Assembly (NCBI GenBank): GCA_900546785.1 | Contig: URED01000039.1 | Location: forward strand, 1-20,887 | Direction of reading: 5' to 3' | Source: an uncultured Oscillospiraceae bacterium | GTDB taxonomy: Bacteria > Bacillota > Clostridia > Oscillospirales > Acutalibacteraceae | DNA: 20,887 nucleotides | In this document: in pieces, positions 1 to 6,828 of the stretch | Numbering within the stretch: the stretch's first letter is position 1 | Layout: every line of letters starts with the position of its first letter | Position numbers and translations under genes: made by a program | The notes under the pieces: generated by a model | Databases searched by the model: none | What the model was told of the DNA's origin: nothing | The model's input: the letters and a program-made list of their open reading frames with translations, nothing else

Positions 1-1
1 T

Positions 2-91
2 GACAGATCCTCTTTCGTCGGCTTCAACAAGATCTTCTGGCGCCTCGGCGGCGCGTTGACCCGCCTTCCGGCACTTCTGAAATCGATCTAA
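2..91 (+). CDS. 3' end of an unidentified protein (partial)
   Basis: A frame open from the left edge ends in TAA at 89-91 and gives 29 residues, basic and hydrophobic at the end (…LTRLPALLKSI). There are no other stops in this frame, and the composition resembles the coding sequence nearby. Nothing identifies the family. It could be a chance open frame because only 90 bases are visible. No terminator hairpin with a T-run directly follows; the next structure is the inverted-repeat element at 135-267. Confidence 0.4.
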   Translation, partial: DRSSFVGFNKIFWRLGGALTRLPALLKSI

Positions 92-134
92 AGCACAAAA
101 TAACCGGCACTGTTTAAGTAATGACACGCTTGTA

Positions 135-267
135 ACAATCCCTCCGACGGCTAACGCCGCCACCTCCCTTTACACAAGGGAGGCTGAATCGTAGCCATAA
201 CGCTGTTGTTTAAGTATAGGCTCCCCTGTGCAAGGGGAGCTGTCGGCTAAGCCGACTGAGGGGTTGT
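135..267. repeat. Imperfect inverted-repeat intergenic element (MITE/REP-like)
   Basis: Two arms of about 50 bases face each other: 135-184 (ACAATCCCTCCGACGGCTAA onward) and 218-267, which ends GACTGAGGGGTTGT. The reverse complement of the second arm matches the first along its length with scattered differences. Each arm also contains its own short hairpin (CTCCCTTTACACAAGGGAG and CTCCCCTGTGCAAGGGGAG). A 10-base direct repeat TGTTTAAGTA lies just before each arm (111-120 and 207-216). Repeats of this look are frequent between genes in gut Clostridia. There is no coding capacity. Confidence 0.7.
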
Positions 268-284
268 TAAATTTCGAAAAAAAC

Positions 285-318
285 AAAGGGAAACGGTGAT
301 TTCGCCGTTTCCCTTTTT
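285..318. terminator. Bidirectional rho-independent terminator
   Basis: A 12-bp perfect stem (AAAGGGAAACGG at 285-296 with CCGTTTCCCTTT at 305-316) has T-runs on both sides: TTTTT on the plus strand, and TTTGTTTTTTT when read on the minus strand. It lies 7 bases beyond the stop of the minus-strand gene at 325-840, which it most likely serves. Confidence 0.85.
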
Positions 319-324
319 GCATAT

Positions 325-840
325 TCAGTTTAAATTTTCACCCTGTTTTTTCTTTCTGTTTTCTTCCGCGATCTGCTGCTCTTTGTAGAACGTGTTGGCT
401 TTCATATAAACCATAATGATATCGTGAATATGCTCGTAAAGTTCGCCCTCGTTGTATTGCAGCGGCACAATCCTTTCATCGTCGTCAATGCAAAGCGGGC
501 CTTTTTCATAATCGTTAAAGGTGGGCATAATAGAATACGCCTCTTTGGTTTTAACAAGTGAGATCAGCGTAAGATCGGCAGTTGCGTTCACAAAGCCCTT
601 TTTCTTGGTGTATTTTTCTATTGTAGAAACTTCGCTTTCGTCATTGTGCTTTTTTGAAAAACAGGCGTCAAAAACTTTTTCTATAAAATCTTCAACCTGC
701 TTTGCGCTGTACGGCGCCTTAAGCAGCAATACGGTGTCTATATCCGCAATGCCGTTTTTTTCGCTTTCTCCGCAGGGAATACCTATCAAAGTTTCATTTT
801 CGTCAACATAAAGCGAGATCGTTGAAAAATCAAATTTCAT
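325..840 (-). CDS. Hypothetical protein, 171 aa
   Basis: An acidic, soluble-looking protein with no signal peptide or membrane segment. Start at 840 (ATG) is preceded by a weak GGTGAT site, and a good minus-strand promoter lies upstream (871-899). The C terminus is charged and basic (EENRKKKQGENLN). I recognise no catalytic motif and no family. The mix of short beta-like stretches with a C-terminal helix gives no firm clue. It stands alone: it is divergent from the dehydrogenase gene and closed by the terminator at 285-318. That it is a real gene is well supported by promoter, start and terminator; its function is unknown. Confidence 0.8.
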   Translation of the reverse strand: MKFDFSTISLYVDENETLIGIPCGESEKNGIADIDTVLLLKAPYSAKQVEDFIEKVFDACFSKKHNDESEVSTIEKYTKKKGFVNATADLTLISLVKTKEAYSIMPTFNDYEKGPLCIDDDERIVPLQYNEGELYEHIHDIIMVYMKANTFYKEQQIAEENRKKKQGENLN

Positions 841-870
841 AAAATCACCGTTTTTTAATTATCTTTGTAA

Positions 871-899
871 ATCATATCACACTTCGTTGAAAAAAACAA
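871..899 (-). promoter_or_regulatory. Sigma-A type promoter of the 171-aa gene
   Basis: Read on the minus strand: -35 TTGTTT (894-899), 17-bp spacer, -10 TATGAT (871-876). It lies 31 bases upstream of the ATG and overlaps the divergent promoter of the SDR gene, so the two are likely to compete for polymerase. Confidence 0.6.
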
Positions 900-915
900 T
901 ATTTTGTGCTAACAT
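887..915 (+). promoter_or_regulatory. Promoter of the SDR gene
   Basis: -35 TTGAAA (887-892), 17-bp spacer, -10 TAACAT (910-915), giving an expected start near 922. The -35 lies inside the spacer of the opposing minus-strand promoter. Confidence 0.5.
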
Positions 916-947
916 TAACTTATGAACTCATAAACAAGGGTGATAAT

Positions 948-1619
948 ATGAAAAAAGCGCTTATTACGGGCGGCGCAACGGGCATCGGGCGCGAGTGCGC
1001 GCTGCTCTTTGCAAAAAACGGATATGACGTGTTTATAACGTATCATGATTCAGAGCCGGATCTGGAATGCGTCACTCCCGTAAAATGCGATCTCAGTAAA
1101 ACGGAAGATATTGAATCGCTGTTTTCCGGTTTTAGATCTCTTGATGTGCTCGTCAACAATGCGGGCGTGAGCCTGATTAAGATGATCAATGATACAAATT
1201 ATAAGGATTATGAAGAGCTGATGTCTGTCAATTCGCGCGCCGTTTATTTCTGCTGCAAAGAGGCGGCGAATCTAATGCTTCGCGCTCACAGCGGCTCCAT
1301 TATCAATATTGCCTCCATGTGGGGCGAGGTAGGCGCTTCGTGCGAAACGCTTTATTCCATGAGCAAGGCGGGCGTAATCGGGCTGACCAAAGCGCTTGCC
1401 AAGGAGCTTGCCCCCAGCGGCATCACCGTGAACAGTATTTCACCCGGGATCATAGATACAAGAATGAACGCGCAGTTCAGCAAAAAAGAACTTGAAGAAG
1501 AGGTGCCGCTCGGCATACTCGGTTCGGCTTACGATATTGCAAAAACCGCGCTGTTCCTTGCGGGCAGCCCGTATATAACGGGGCAGGATATTTCCGTAAG
1601 CGGCGGAATCGTAATTTGA
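948..1619 (+). CDS. Short-chain dehydrogenase/reductase (SDR), FabG-like
   Basis: NAD(P)-dependent oxidoreductase of the classical SDR fold, 223 aa. The N-terminal nucleotide-binding motif TGGATGIG is at residues 7-14, NNAG at 70-73, the catalytic Ser at 123, and YSMSK with catalytic Tyr136 and Lys140; the conserved S-P-G segment (NSISPGIID) follows. I chose ATG at 948 because an AAGGGTGAT ribosome site lies just upstream and TGGATGIG then starts at residue 7 as usual; the longer frame from 906 adds 14 residues without a ribosome site. It is about 20 residues shorter than typical FabG, lost mainly in the second beta-alpha unit (residues 26-48). It is monocistronic, not next to fatty acid genes, so 3-oxoacyl-ACP reductase is not implied. 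The carbonyl substrate is unknown; the EF-P 5-aminopentanone reductase branch is one possibility. Confidence 0.9.
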   Translation: MKKALITGGATGIGRECALLFAKNGYDVFITYHDSEPDLECVTPVKCDLSKTEDIESLFSGFRSLDVLVNNAGVSLIKMINDTNYKDYEELMSVNSRAVYFCCKEAANLMLRAHSGSIINIASMWGEVGASCETLYSMSKAGVIGLTKALAKELAPSGITVNSISPGIIDTRMNAQFSKKELEEEVPLGILGSAYDIAKTALFLAGSPYITGQDISVSGGIVI

Positions 1620-1630
1620 TGTAACACTTT

Positions 1631-1668
1631 CCCTCGCTTTTCATAGTATGGTTTAGAAAAGCGAAGGG
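1631..1668 (+). promoter_or_regulatory. Hairpin overlapping the microprotein ribosome binding site
   Basis: CCCTCGCTTTTC (1631-1642) pairs with GAAAAGCGAAGGG (1656-1668) through 12 base pairs with one bulge and a 13-nt loop. The 3' arm contains the first half of the Shine-Dalgarno sequence AAGGGAGG (1664-1671). No T-run follows, so it is not a normal terminator for the SDR gene. In RNA it could mask the ribosome site. Confidence 0.55.
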
Positions 1669-1678
1669 AGGTACGGCT

Positions 1679-1807
1679 ATGGGTTGCGGTTGTAACAACG
1701 GTTGCGGCGGAACTTCCTGGGTTATTATCCTTATTATAATCCTTCTCCTCTGCGGCGGCTTCGGTAATTGCGCAAGCAATAACAATGACTGCGGTTGCGG
1801 TTGCTGA
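1679..1807 (+). CDS. Cys/Gly-rich single-helix membrane microprotein, 42 aa
   Basis: ATG at 1679 follows a strong AAGGGAGG site with 7-base spacing. The protein starts MGCGCNNGCGG, has one hydrophobic helix at residues 14-24 (WVIILIIILLL), then a Cys/Gly/Asn tail ending DCGCGC. Seven Cys sit in 42 residues: C3, C5 and C9 on one side of the helix, C25, C31, C38, C40 and C42 near or beyond its end (eight if C25 at the helix border is counted). The layout resembles the small Gly/Cys-rich YjcZ-like sporulation microproteins of Firmicutes, but I cannot assign it to one. It is followed by its own terminator at 1825-1854. The clustered CxC pairs suggest metal binding or disulfide cross-linking. That it is a real gene rests on the ribosome site, the terminator and the clean amphipathic plan. 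Confidence 0.7.
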   Translation: MGCGCNNGCGGTSWVIILIIILLLCGGFGNCASNNNDCGCGC

Positions 1808-1824
1808 TTGATCTTCGATCAGGG

Positions 1825-1854
1825 TGCGCTCGGTTTCCCGGGCGCATTTTTCTT
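1825..1854 (+). terminator. Rho-independent terminator after the microprotein gene
   Basis: Stem TGCGCTCGG (1825-1833) with CCGGGCGCA (1838-1846), loop TTTC, one G-T wobble, followed by TTTTTCTTT. It separates the SDR/microprotein unit from the clpC operon. Confidence 0.8.
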
Positions 1855-1884
1855 TGCATAAAAGTTTGATTTTCGTTTGATCTT

Positions 1885-1913
1885 TTGACCTTTAAAGTTA
1901 AAGAAAAGATAAA
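1885..1913 (+). promoter_or_regulatory. Possible upstream promoter of the ctsR operon
   Basis: TTGACC (1885-1890), 17-bp spacer, GATAAA (1908-1913). The -35 lies in the last of three TTTGAYY heptamers (1865-1871, 1876-1882, 1884-1890), but their spacings of 4 and 1 do not match the 3-nt CtsR spacing. It is weaker than the promoter at 2009-2037. The rest of 1855-2008 is AT-rich, with no gene seen. Confidence 0.3.
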
Positions 1914-2007
1914 AAGTATTTCCGCAATTTGCACGTCAGGCAGAAAAACGGCGCAACCAAGCCGAAAATCAGCCAAAATAATTTTTTTAAAAAAATTGAA
2001 AAATGAT

Positions 2008-2024
2008 ATTGACTTTCTTTGACC
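2008..2024 (-). promoter_or_regulatory. CtsR operator 1
   Basis: On the minus strand the heptamers GGTCAAA and AGTCAAT are separated by GAA, matching the CtsR tandem heptamer (A/GGTCAAA, 3-nt spacer, A/GGTCAAA). The first plus-strand heptamer contains the -35 element of the operon promoter, so bound CtsR would block polymerase. Confidence 0.8.
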
Positions 2025-2037
2025 TTTGTGGTAATAT
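2009..2037 (+). promoter_or_regulatory. Main promoter of the ctsR-mcsA-mcsB-clpC operon
   Basis: -35 TTGACT (2009-2014), 17-bp spacer, -10 TAATAT (2032-2037), a near-consensus sigma-A promoter. Expected start near 2044, leaving a leader of about 88 bases. CtsR boxes lie over the -35/spacer and just after the start. Confidence 0.8.
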
Positions 2038-2047
2038 GAACTCAGAA

Positions 2048-2070
2048 AGTCAAGGAAAGTCAAAGTCAAA
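2048..2070 (+). promoter_or_regulatory. CtsR operator 2 (with a third overlapping heptamer)
   Basis: AGTCAAG (2048-2054), GAA, AGTCAAA (2058-2064): the correct 3-nt spacing, in the opposite orientation to operator 1. A third AGTCAAA overlaps at 2064-2070. It lies just downstream of the predicted transcription start. Confidence 0.7.
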
Positions 2071-2131
2071 AGTAATAAAACCGCTTTGACAAAACAGAAA
2101 GACTTAATAATCATAAGGGAAGTGATTAAGC

Positions 2132-2581
2132 GTGAATATGTCAGATGTGATTGCAGGTATGATCCTTGATATGTTTGATGATGATAATTCCACCATTCAG
2201 ATCAAAAGAAACGATCTTGCCTCTCAGCTCGGGTGCGTGCCCAGCCAGATCAATTATGTGATTACCTCCCGCTTTACTCCGGAGCAGGGCTATCGGATAG
2301 AAAGCAGAAGGGGCGGCGGCGGTTGTATTTATATAACCCGCGCGAATTCAAAGAATGCCGCCGTTATGGCGCTTATAAACAGCGTGGGCGATTCCATCGA
2401 CGAACGCTCGGCAAAGGCAAACATCCATAATCTGAATTACCAGAATATCATTGATGATAAAAGCGCAAAAATTTTAAGCGCGGCAGTTTCGGATTCAAAT
2501 TTTAAGGATCTTGATCCGCAAACGAAAGACAGTGTGCGCGCCTTGCAGTTTAAAAGAATGCTGCTTGCGTGCATAGGCTGA
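2132..2581 (+). CDS. ctsR: CtsR, class III heat-shock repressor
   Basis: Dimeric repressor of clp genes and of its own operon, 149 aa (family usually 150-155). The N-terminal winged helix-turn-helix spans about residues 3-70, with the hallmark FTPEQGY (48-54) and the glycine-rich DNA-reading wing RRGGGG at 59-64. The C-terminal half is the helical dimer domain that senses heat in the family; the RRGGGG wing is also where McsB phosphorylates Arg in Gram-positive models. I chose GTG at 2132: the AAGGGAAG site (2115-2122) is 9 bases away, against 15 from the ATG at 2138, and MNMSD aligns with known starts. First gene of the operon. The two operators upstream show autoregulation. Confidence 0.95.
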   Translation: MNMSDVIAGMILDMFDDDNSTIQIKRNDLASQLGCVPSQINYVITSRFTPEQGYRIESRRGGGGCIYITRANSKNAAVMALINSVGDSIDERSAKANIHNLNYQNIIDDKSAKILSAAVSDSNFKDLDPQTKDSVRALQFKRMLLACIG

Positions 2582-2611
2582 AAAATTTATTCGGAAAGGA
2601 TTGAATTTATT

Positions 2612-3151
2612 ATGAAATGTCAACATTGTAATCAGAATGAGGCAACAACTTATTTTAAACAGAATATAAACGGTAAGGTTACCGAAATGCATCTTTGCGA
2701 GGATTGCGCAAAAGAGCTTGGCGTTATGAGCGATTTCAGCCCGGAAAGCTTTTTTGCGGATACGTTCCTCGGCAATCTGCTCGGCGCGGGTATCCCTGCA
2801 ATGAATATCCTCTCCGGCGTAGACAGATGCGACAGCTGCGGTTCCACTTTCAACGATATTGTAAACAGCGGGCTCGTGGGCTGCGCGGACTGTTATACAA
2901 GATTTGCGGATCGTTTGGAGCCCTCTATATTTAAGCTCCACGGCAACGCAAGTCACGTAGGCAAAAATATAACCTACACCGAAGTTCCGGATAAAGAAGA
3001 GAATAAAGCAAAGCCCGAACCGGAGCAGAAGCCGCAGAATGAGCTGGAAAGCCTTAAGGCGCAGCTTCAGCAGGCAATTCAAGATCAGCGCTTTGAAGAC
3101 GCGGCTGTTTTAAGAGATAAGATCAAGGAAATCACCGGGGAGGATAAATAA
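2612..3151 (+). CDS. mcsA: McsA, zinc-binding activator of McsB
   Basis: Adaptor that activates the arginine kinase McsB and links it to ClpC, 179 aa. Four CxxC pairs are visible: C3/C6, C29/C32, C73/C76 and C91/C94, forming two zinc modules. A Pro/Glu/Lys-rich linker (125-143) leads to a C-terminal UVR helical hairpin (144-177, with QDQRFEDAAVLRDKI), the part known to interact in this family. Start is ATG 2612 after AAAGGA (2595-2600). It lies 30 bases after ctsR, and its stop directly abuts the mcsB ATG, which suggests coupled translation. A complete, ordinary member. Confidence 0.95.
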   Translation: MKCQHCNQNEATTYFKQNINGKVTEMHLCEDCAKELGVMSDFSPESFFADTFLGNLLGAGIPAMNILSGVDRCDSCGSTFNDIVNSGLVGCADCYTRFADRLEPSIFKLHGNASHVGKNITYTEVPDKEENKAKPEPEQKPQNELESLKAQLQQAIQDQRFEDAAVLRDKIKEITGEDK

Positions 3152-4144
3152 ATGGCTAAATGGTACAGCTCGGGCGGAGCGGATAACGACGTTATTTTGT
3201 ATTCAAAAATAAGGCTTGCAAGGAATCTGAGCGATATGCCTTTTAAGAATAAGCTGAGTCCGGAGATCAAACGCAGCACGGTAAAAAAACTTTATGCCTG
3301 CGTTAAAAATTCGGAACTGGCGGGCGATTTTGAGCTTGTTGATCTTTCCGGTTTGAACGGCGCGCAGGCTGCCGCGTATGCGGAAAGGCAGATGATCAGC
3401 CCCGAATTCGCGCGTGAAAAGGGCGCGTTTTTAACCAATGCAGATGAGAGCGTTACCGTTATGCTCTGCGAAGAGGATCATATTCGGATCAGCGCCTTTG
3501 CAAGCGGCCTTGAAATTGAAAAGGCTTACAAAAAGGCGGATAAGATCGATAACGTATTTCTGAACAGCCTGCCCATCGCGTTTGATGAAAAGCTCGGTTT
3601 TCTGACCGCAAGCCCCATCAATCTCGGAACAGGGCTTAAGATCTCCGTCGGGCTGCACCTTCCTGCAATAAGGGAAAACGGCTCTATAGGCCGTCTGTCC
3701 TCCCTTATCGGCAAACTCGGGCTGACGCTGCGCCCGCTTTACGGAGAAGGCAGCGCATTTTACCAGCTCACCAATCATGTTACCCTCGGAATTACGGAAA
3801 AAGAGGCTATGGATAATATCTCCTCCGTAGCGCTGCAGATCGCAATGCAGGAGCGAAATCTTAGGGCAACCATGAAAAACAGCGAGCTGTGGGAGGATAA
3901 ATTATACAGAAGTCTCGGAACGCTCAAAATGGCAAGGCGGCTCAGTTATTCGGAATTTATCGCACTTGCGTCCGATATAAGGCTCGGCGCGGCGCTCGGC
4001 TATTTTGACTGTGATATAAACGAGATCACCGCCATGATACATACGATGGCGGACGGCAATGTTTTAACCGCTCACGGCTGCGAGAACAGTCCGCAGGATG
4101 TTCAGCGGCTCAGAGCGGAAGATGTAAGAAAAATGCCGGTTTAA
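3152..4144 (+). CDS. mcsB: McsB, protein-arginine kinase
   Basis: Phosphorylates Arg in proteins, marking them for ClpC/ClpP; phosphagen-kinase (ATP:guanido phosphotransferase) fold, 330 aa. Visible: the ATP-phosphate-binding arginines in SKIRLARN (18-25), the CEEDHIRI segment (106-113, the family NEEDH motif), NLGTGLKISVGLHLPA (157-172) and TNHVTLGITEKE (207-218). Two oddities. The reactive Cys of phosphagen kinases, in CPxNLGTG, is Ser here (S154 in ASPINLGTG). The protein also ends at ...AEDVRKMPV, where the C-terminal RDxxRA phosphoarginine-site motif of model McsB is expected, so that motif looks degenerate (EDVRKM) and the last 20 or so residues are missing. The core motifs argue that it is still active. 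Directly follows the mcsA stop. Confidence 0.93.
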   Translation: MAKWYSSGGADNDVILYSKIRLARNLSDMPFKNKLSPEIKRSTVKKLYACVKNSELAGDFELVDLSGLNGAQAAAYAERQMISPEFAREKGAFLTNADESVTVMLCEEDHIRISAFASGLEIEKAYKKADKIDNVFLNSLPIAFDEKLGFLTASPINLGTGLKISVGLHLPAIRENGSIGRLSSLIGKLGLTLRPLYGEGSAFYQLTNHVTLGITEKEAMDNISSVALQIAMQERNLRATMKNSELWEDKLYRSLGTLKMARRLSYSEFIALASDIRLGAALGYFDCDINEITAMIHTMADGNVLTAHGCENSPQDVQRLRAEDVRKMPV

Positions 4145-4153
4145 AACCGAAAC

Positions 4154-4207
4154 GGTTGCGACTCTCCGGCATTTGTCTGAATTGTTCAAGCTGCCGGGAG
4201 TCGAACC
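4154..4207 (+). other. Long imperfect hairpin between mcsB and clpC
   Basis: GGTTGCGACTCTCCGGCA (4154-4171) pairs with TGCCGGGAGTCGAACC (4192-4207): 16 base pairs broken only by two single-base bulges, with a 20-nt loop. It ends 10 bases before the clpC Shine-Dalgarno site (4218-4224). No T-run follows, so it is not a simple terminator; mRNA processing, stability or attenuation are options. Its 3' arm happens to look like a tRNA T-arm on the other strand. Confidence 0.6.
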
Positions 4208-4228
4208 CGACATGCTTAAGGAGGAATA

Positions 4229-6706
4229 ATGATGTACAGATTTAACAACTTTACGCAAAAAGCAAATGATGTTTTAAATCTTGCAATGAAAGCGGCTGAG
4301 AATTTCGGCCACACATATATAGGTTCTGAGCATATCCTGATCGGTGTGCTCAAGGAAAACACCAGCTACGGCGCGCAGCTCCTTTCTGAAAAGGGCGTAA
4401 CGCTGGAAAATATAGAAGAGCTTATCAAAGAAAGCACCGGCGTGGGCAATCCTACGGCGCTTTCGCCCAATGATTTCACCCCAACGGCAAAGCGCGTGCT
4501 TGAAGTCAGCTTCCAGCTTGCAAGAGGTATGCGCAATTCGTTCGTCGGCACGGAGCACCTGCTTCTCGCGCTGCTCAGGGAGAGCGATTCCGGCGCAGTA
4601 AAGCTGCTTAACACCTGCGGCGTAGACGCGGAAAGCTTTACGGAAGAGCTTGTCAGTGATCTTTCAAAGCCGAATGCCGAATTCAGAGGCTCAAGAAGCG
4701 GCAAAAAGGGCAAGAGCAATACGCCGACTTTGGATGAATTCGGCACAGACCTTACCGAAAAAGCGCAAAACGGCGGCATTGATCCCGTTATCGGCAGGGA
4801 AAAGGAGATCGAAAGAGTTATCCAGATCCTTTCAAGAAGAACAAAGAATAACCCCTGCCTGATCGGTGAACCTGGCGTAGGTAAAACCGCTATCGCAGAG
4901 GGGCTTGCGCTTAAGATCGTAAAGGATGAGGTGCCTGAGCTGCTTGCGGGCAAAAAGATCGTTGCGCTGGACCTCACCTCAATGGTTGCCGGCACAAAGT
5001 ACAGAGGCGATTTTGAGGAACGTATCAAAAAGGCTATGGATGAGGTCAAGAACGCCAAAAACGTTATTCTCTTCATAGATGAGGTGCATACGCTGATCGG
5101 CGCCGGCGCGGCAGAGGGCGCCGTTGACGCCGCAAATATCCTGAAACCTGCCCTTGCAAGGGGAGAGATACAGGTCATCGGCGCAACCACGATAGACGAA
5201 TACAGAAAGAATATTGAAAAGGACGCTGCGCTTGAGCGCCGTTTCCAGAGTGTTATGGTCGGCGAGCCCACAGAGGAAGAGGCAATCGAGATACTGAAAG
5301 GCCTGCGCGATAAATATGAGGCGCATCATAAGGTGAAGATCTCGGATGAGGCGATTGAAAACGCCGTAAAAATGAGCGCAAGGTATATTGCGGACAGATT
5401 TTTGCCCGATAAGGCGATAGACCTTATAGATGAGGCGGCTTCGCGTGTAAGGCTTAAAGCCTTTACAGCTCCCCCGAATCTGAAAAGCATGGAGCAGGAG
5501 ATCAAACGCCTGGAGCAGGAAAAAGCTTCCGCCGTAAAGAGCCAGGATTTTGAGGCCGCGGCAAAGCTCAGGGATAAGGAAAAAGAGCTTCAGACCCTGC
5601 TTGACGGGGAGAAGGAAAAATGGAAGAATCTTTCCGGCAAGGAGATCAAAGAGGTCACAACAGAGGATATCGCAAATGTTGTTTCCTCCTGGTCCGGTAT
5701 CCCCGTAACGCAGCTTACAGAGGAGGAATCCGAAAGGCTGCTCAATATGGAAAAGATCCTGCATGAAAGGATCGTCGGTCAGGATAAGGCTGTTTCCGCC
5801 GTGTCTAAGGCGATCCGCCGCGGCAGAGTCGGTATCAAAAATCCCAACAGGCCGCTCGGCTCGTTCATCTTCCTCGGCCCCACAGGTGTCGGCAAAACAG
5901 AGCTTTGCAAATCCCTTGCAGAGGCAATGTTCGGCTCTGAAGAAGCCATAATCAAGCTTGATATGAGCGAATATATGGAAAAGCATACCGTATCCAAACT
6001 CATCGGCTCGCCTCCGGGATACGTTGGCTTTGAAGAGGGCGGCCAGCTTACCGAAAAGATCAGAAGAAAGCCTTATTCGGTAGTCCTTTTTGACGAGATC
6101 GAAAAGGCACATCCCGATGTTTTCAATATGCTCCTTCAGATTTTGGAGGACGGCGTGCTGACCGATTCTAAGGGCAGAAAAGTATCCTTTAAAAACGCAA
6201 TCATCATCATGACCTCGAATGTAGGCGCCTCAAAGATCACGAACGGCACGACCTCTCTTGGCTTCGGTGAGAGCGGGAACGAAAACAAGAATATCGAGGA
6301 GCTTGTTACGGAGGATCTTAAAAAGACCTTTAAGCCCGAATTCCTGAACAGGATAGACGAGATCATCGTGTTCAACCGCCTTGAAAAGGACGATATCAAA
6401 GAGATCGCCAAGCGTATGCTCGCCTCCCTTGATAAGCGCCTTGCGGAGATGGATATTGCGCTTTCCTTTACGGATAACGCGATCAGCGCTATCGCAGATG
6501 CGGGATTTGATGATGTTTACGGCGCAAGACCCCTTCGCCGCGCGATCCAGCAAAAAATAGAAGATCCGCTTTCCGAGCTTATGCTTGAAAAGAAGGTCGT
6601 TTCCGGCGGCAGCTACGTTGCCGATTATAAGGACGGTAAGTTCACTTTTGAAAATGCGGGCGGTTCTGCGTCTGCTGAAAAAGAAACGGCTGCAACTGCC
6701 GAGTAA
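4229..6706 (+). CDS. clpC: ClpC, AAA+ unfoldase of the ClpCP protease
   Basis: Hsp100 ATPase that unfolds substrates, including phosphoarginine-tagged ones, into ClpP; 825 aa, normal length. N-terminal Clp repeat domain (about 1-145), NBD1 with Walker A GEPGVGKT (213-220) and Walker B FIDE (D284/E285), a middle coiled-coil UVR-like domain (QDFEAAAKLRDKEKEL, about 435-450), NBD2 with GPTGVGKT (550-557) and FDEIEKAH (D622/E623), the ClpP-docking loop LGFG (677-680), and the C-terminal small domain (ARPLRRAIQ). The tail is Ala/Glu-rich. Two ATGs are adjacent; the one at 4232 sits 7 bases from AAGGAGG (4218-4224) and may be the true start. Last gene of the operon, closed by the terminator at 6715. 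Confidence 0.97.
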   Translation: MMYRFNNFTQKANDVLNLAMKAAENFGHTYIGSEHILIGVLKENTSYGAQLLSEKGVTLENIEELIKESTGVGNPTALSPNDFTPTAKRVLEVSFQLARGMRNSFVGTEHLLLALLRESDSGAVKLLNTCGVDAESFTEELVSDLSKPNAEFRGSRSGKKGKSNTPTLDEFGTDLTEKAQNGGIDPVIGREKEIERVIQILSRRTKNNPCLIGEPGVGKTAIAEGLALKIVKDEVPELLAGKKIVALDLTSMVAGTKYRGDFEERIKKAMDEVKNAKNVILFIDEVHTLIGAGAAEGAVDAANILKPALARGEIQVIGATTIDEYRKNIEKDAALERRFQSVMVGEPTEEEAIEILKGLRDKYEAHHKVKISDEAIENAVKMSARYIADRFLPDKAIDLIDEAASRVRLKAFTAPPNLKSMEQEIKRLEQEKASAVKSQDFEAAAKLRDKEKELQTLLDGEKEKWKNLSGKEIKEVTTEDIANVVSSWSGIPVTQLTEEESERLLNMEKILHERIVGQDKAVSAVSKAIRRGRVGIKNPNRPLGSFIFLGPTGVGKTELCKSLAEAMFGSEEAIIKLDMSEYMEKHTVSKLIGSPPGYVGFEEGGQLTEKIRRKPYSVVLFDEIEKAHPDVFNMLLQILEDGVLTDSKGRKVSFKNAIIIMTSNVGASKITNGTTSLGFGESGNENKNIEELVTEDLKKTFKPEFLNRIDEIIVFNRLEKDDIKEIAKRMLASLDKRLAEMDIALSFTDNAISAIADAGFDDVYGARPLRRAIQQKIEDPLSELMLEKKVVSGGSYVADYKDGKFTFENAGGSASAEKETAATAE

Positions 6707-6714
6707 TATAAACA

Positions 6715-6750
6715 CCGCTGTAAAGGATATATCCTTTACAGCGGCTTTTT
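6715..6750 (+). terminator. Terminator of the clpC operon
   Basis: A perfect 30-base palindrome (6715-6744; arms CCGCTGTAAAGGATA and TATCCTTTACAGCGG) followed by CTTTTT. It lies 8 bases after the clpC stop. Confidence 0.9.
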
Positions 6751-6751
6751 G

Positions 6752-6780
6752 TTGACTTTTACGCTTTCATATGCTATTTT
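6752..6780 (+). promoter_or_regulatory. Promoter of the 74-aa membrane protein gene
   Basis: -35 TTGACT (6752-6757), 17-bp spacer, -10 TATTTT (6775-6780), immediately after the clpC terminator. Confidence 0.55.
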
Positions 6781-6828
6781 TAGATTGAAAGGAATATTTT
6801 GCGCGATATGCCGGAAAGGAGCGTCCGT

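Noticed and set aside
135..267. CRISPR-like repeat
   Set aside because: Only two diverged arms in inverted orientation; no regular direct repeats with unique spacers and no cas genes.
4192..4214. tRNA T-arm look-alike on the minus strand between mcsB and clpC
   Set aside because: GTCGGGTTCGACTCCCGGC looks like a T-arm, but no acceptor, D- or anticodon arm can be built; the bases are better explained as one arm of the long hairpin.
4979..6112. Long minus-strand open frame (377 codons) opposite clpC
   Set aside because: It lies entirely antisense to the well-conserved clpC gene, has no ribosome site, and its Cys/Phe/Leu-rich product has no recognisable domain.
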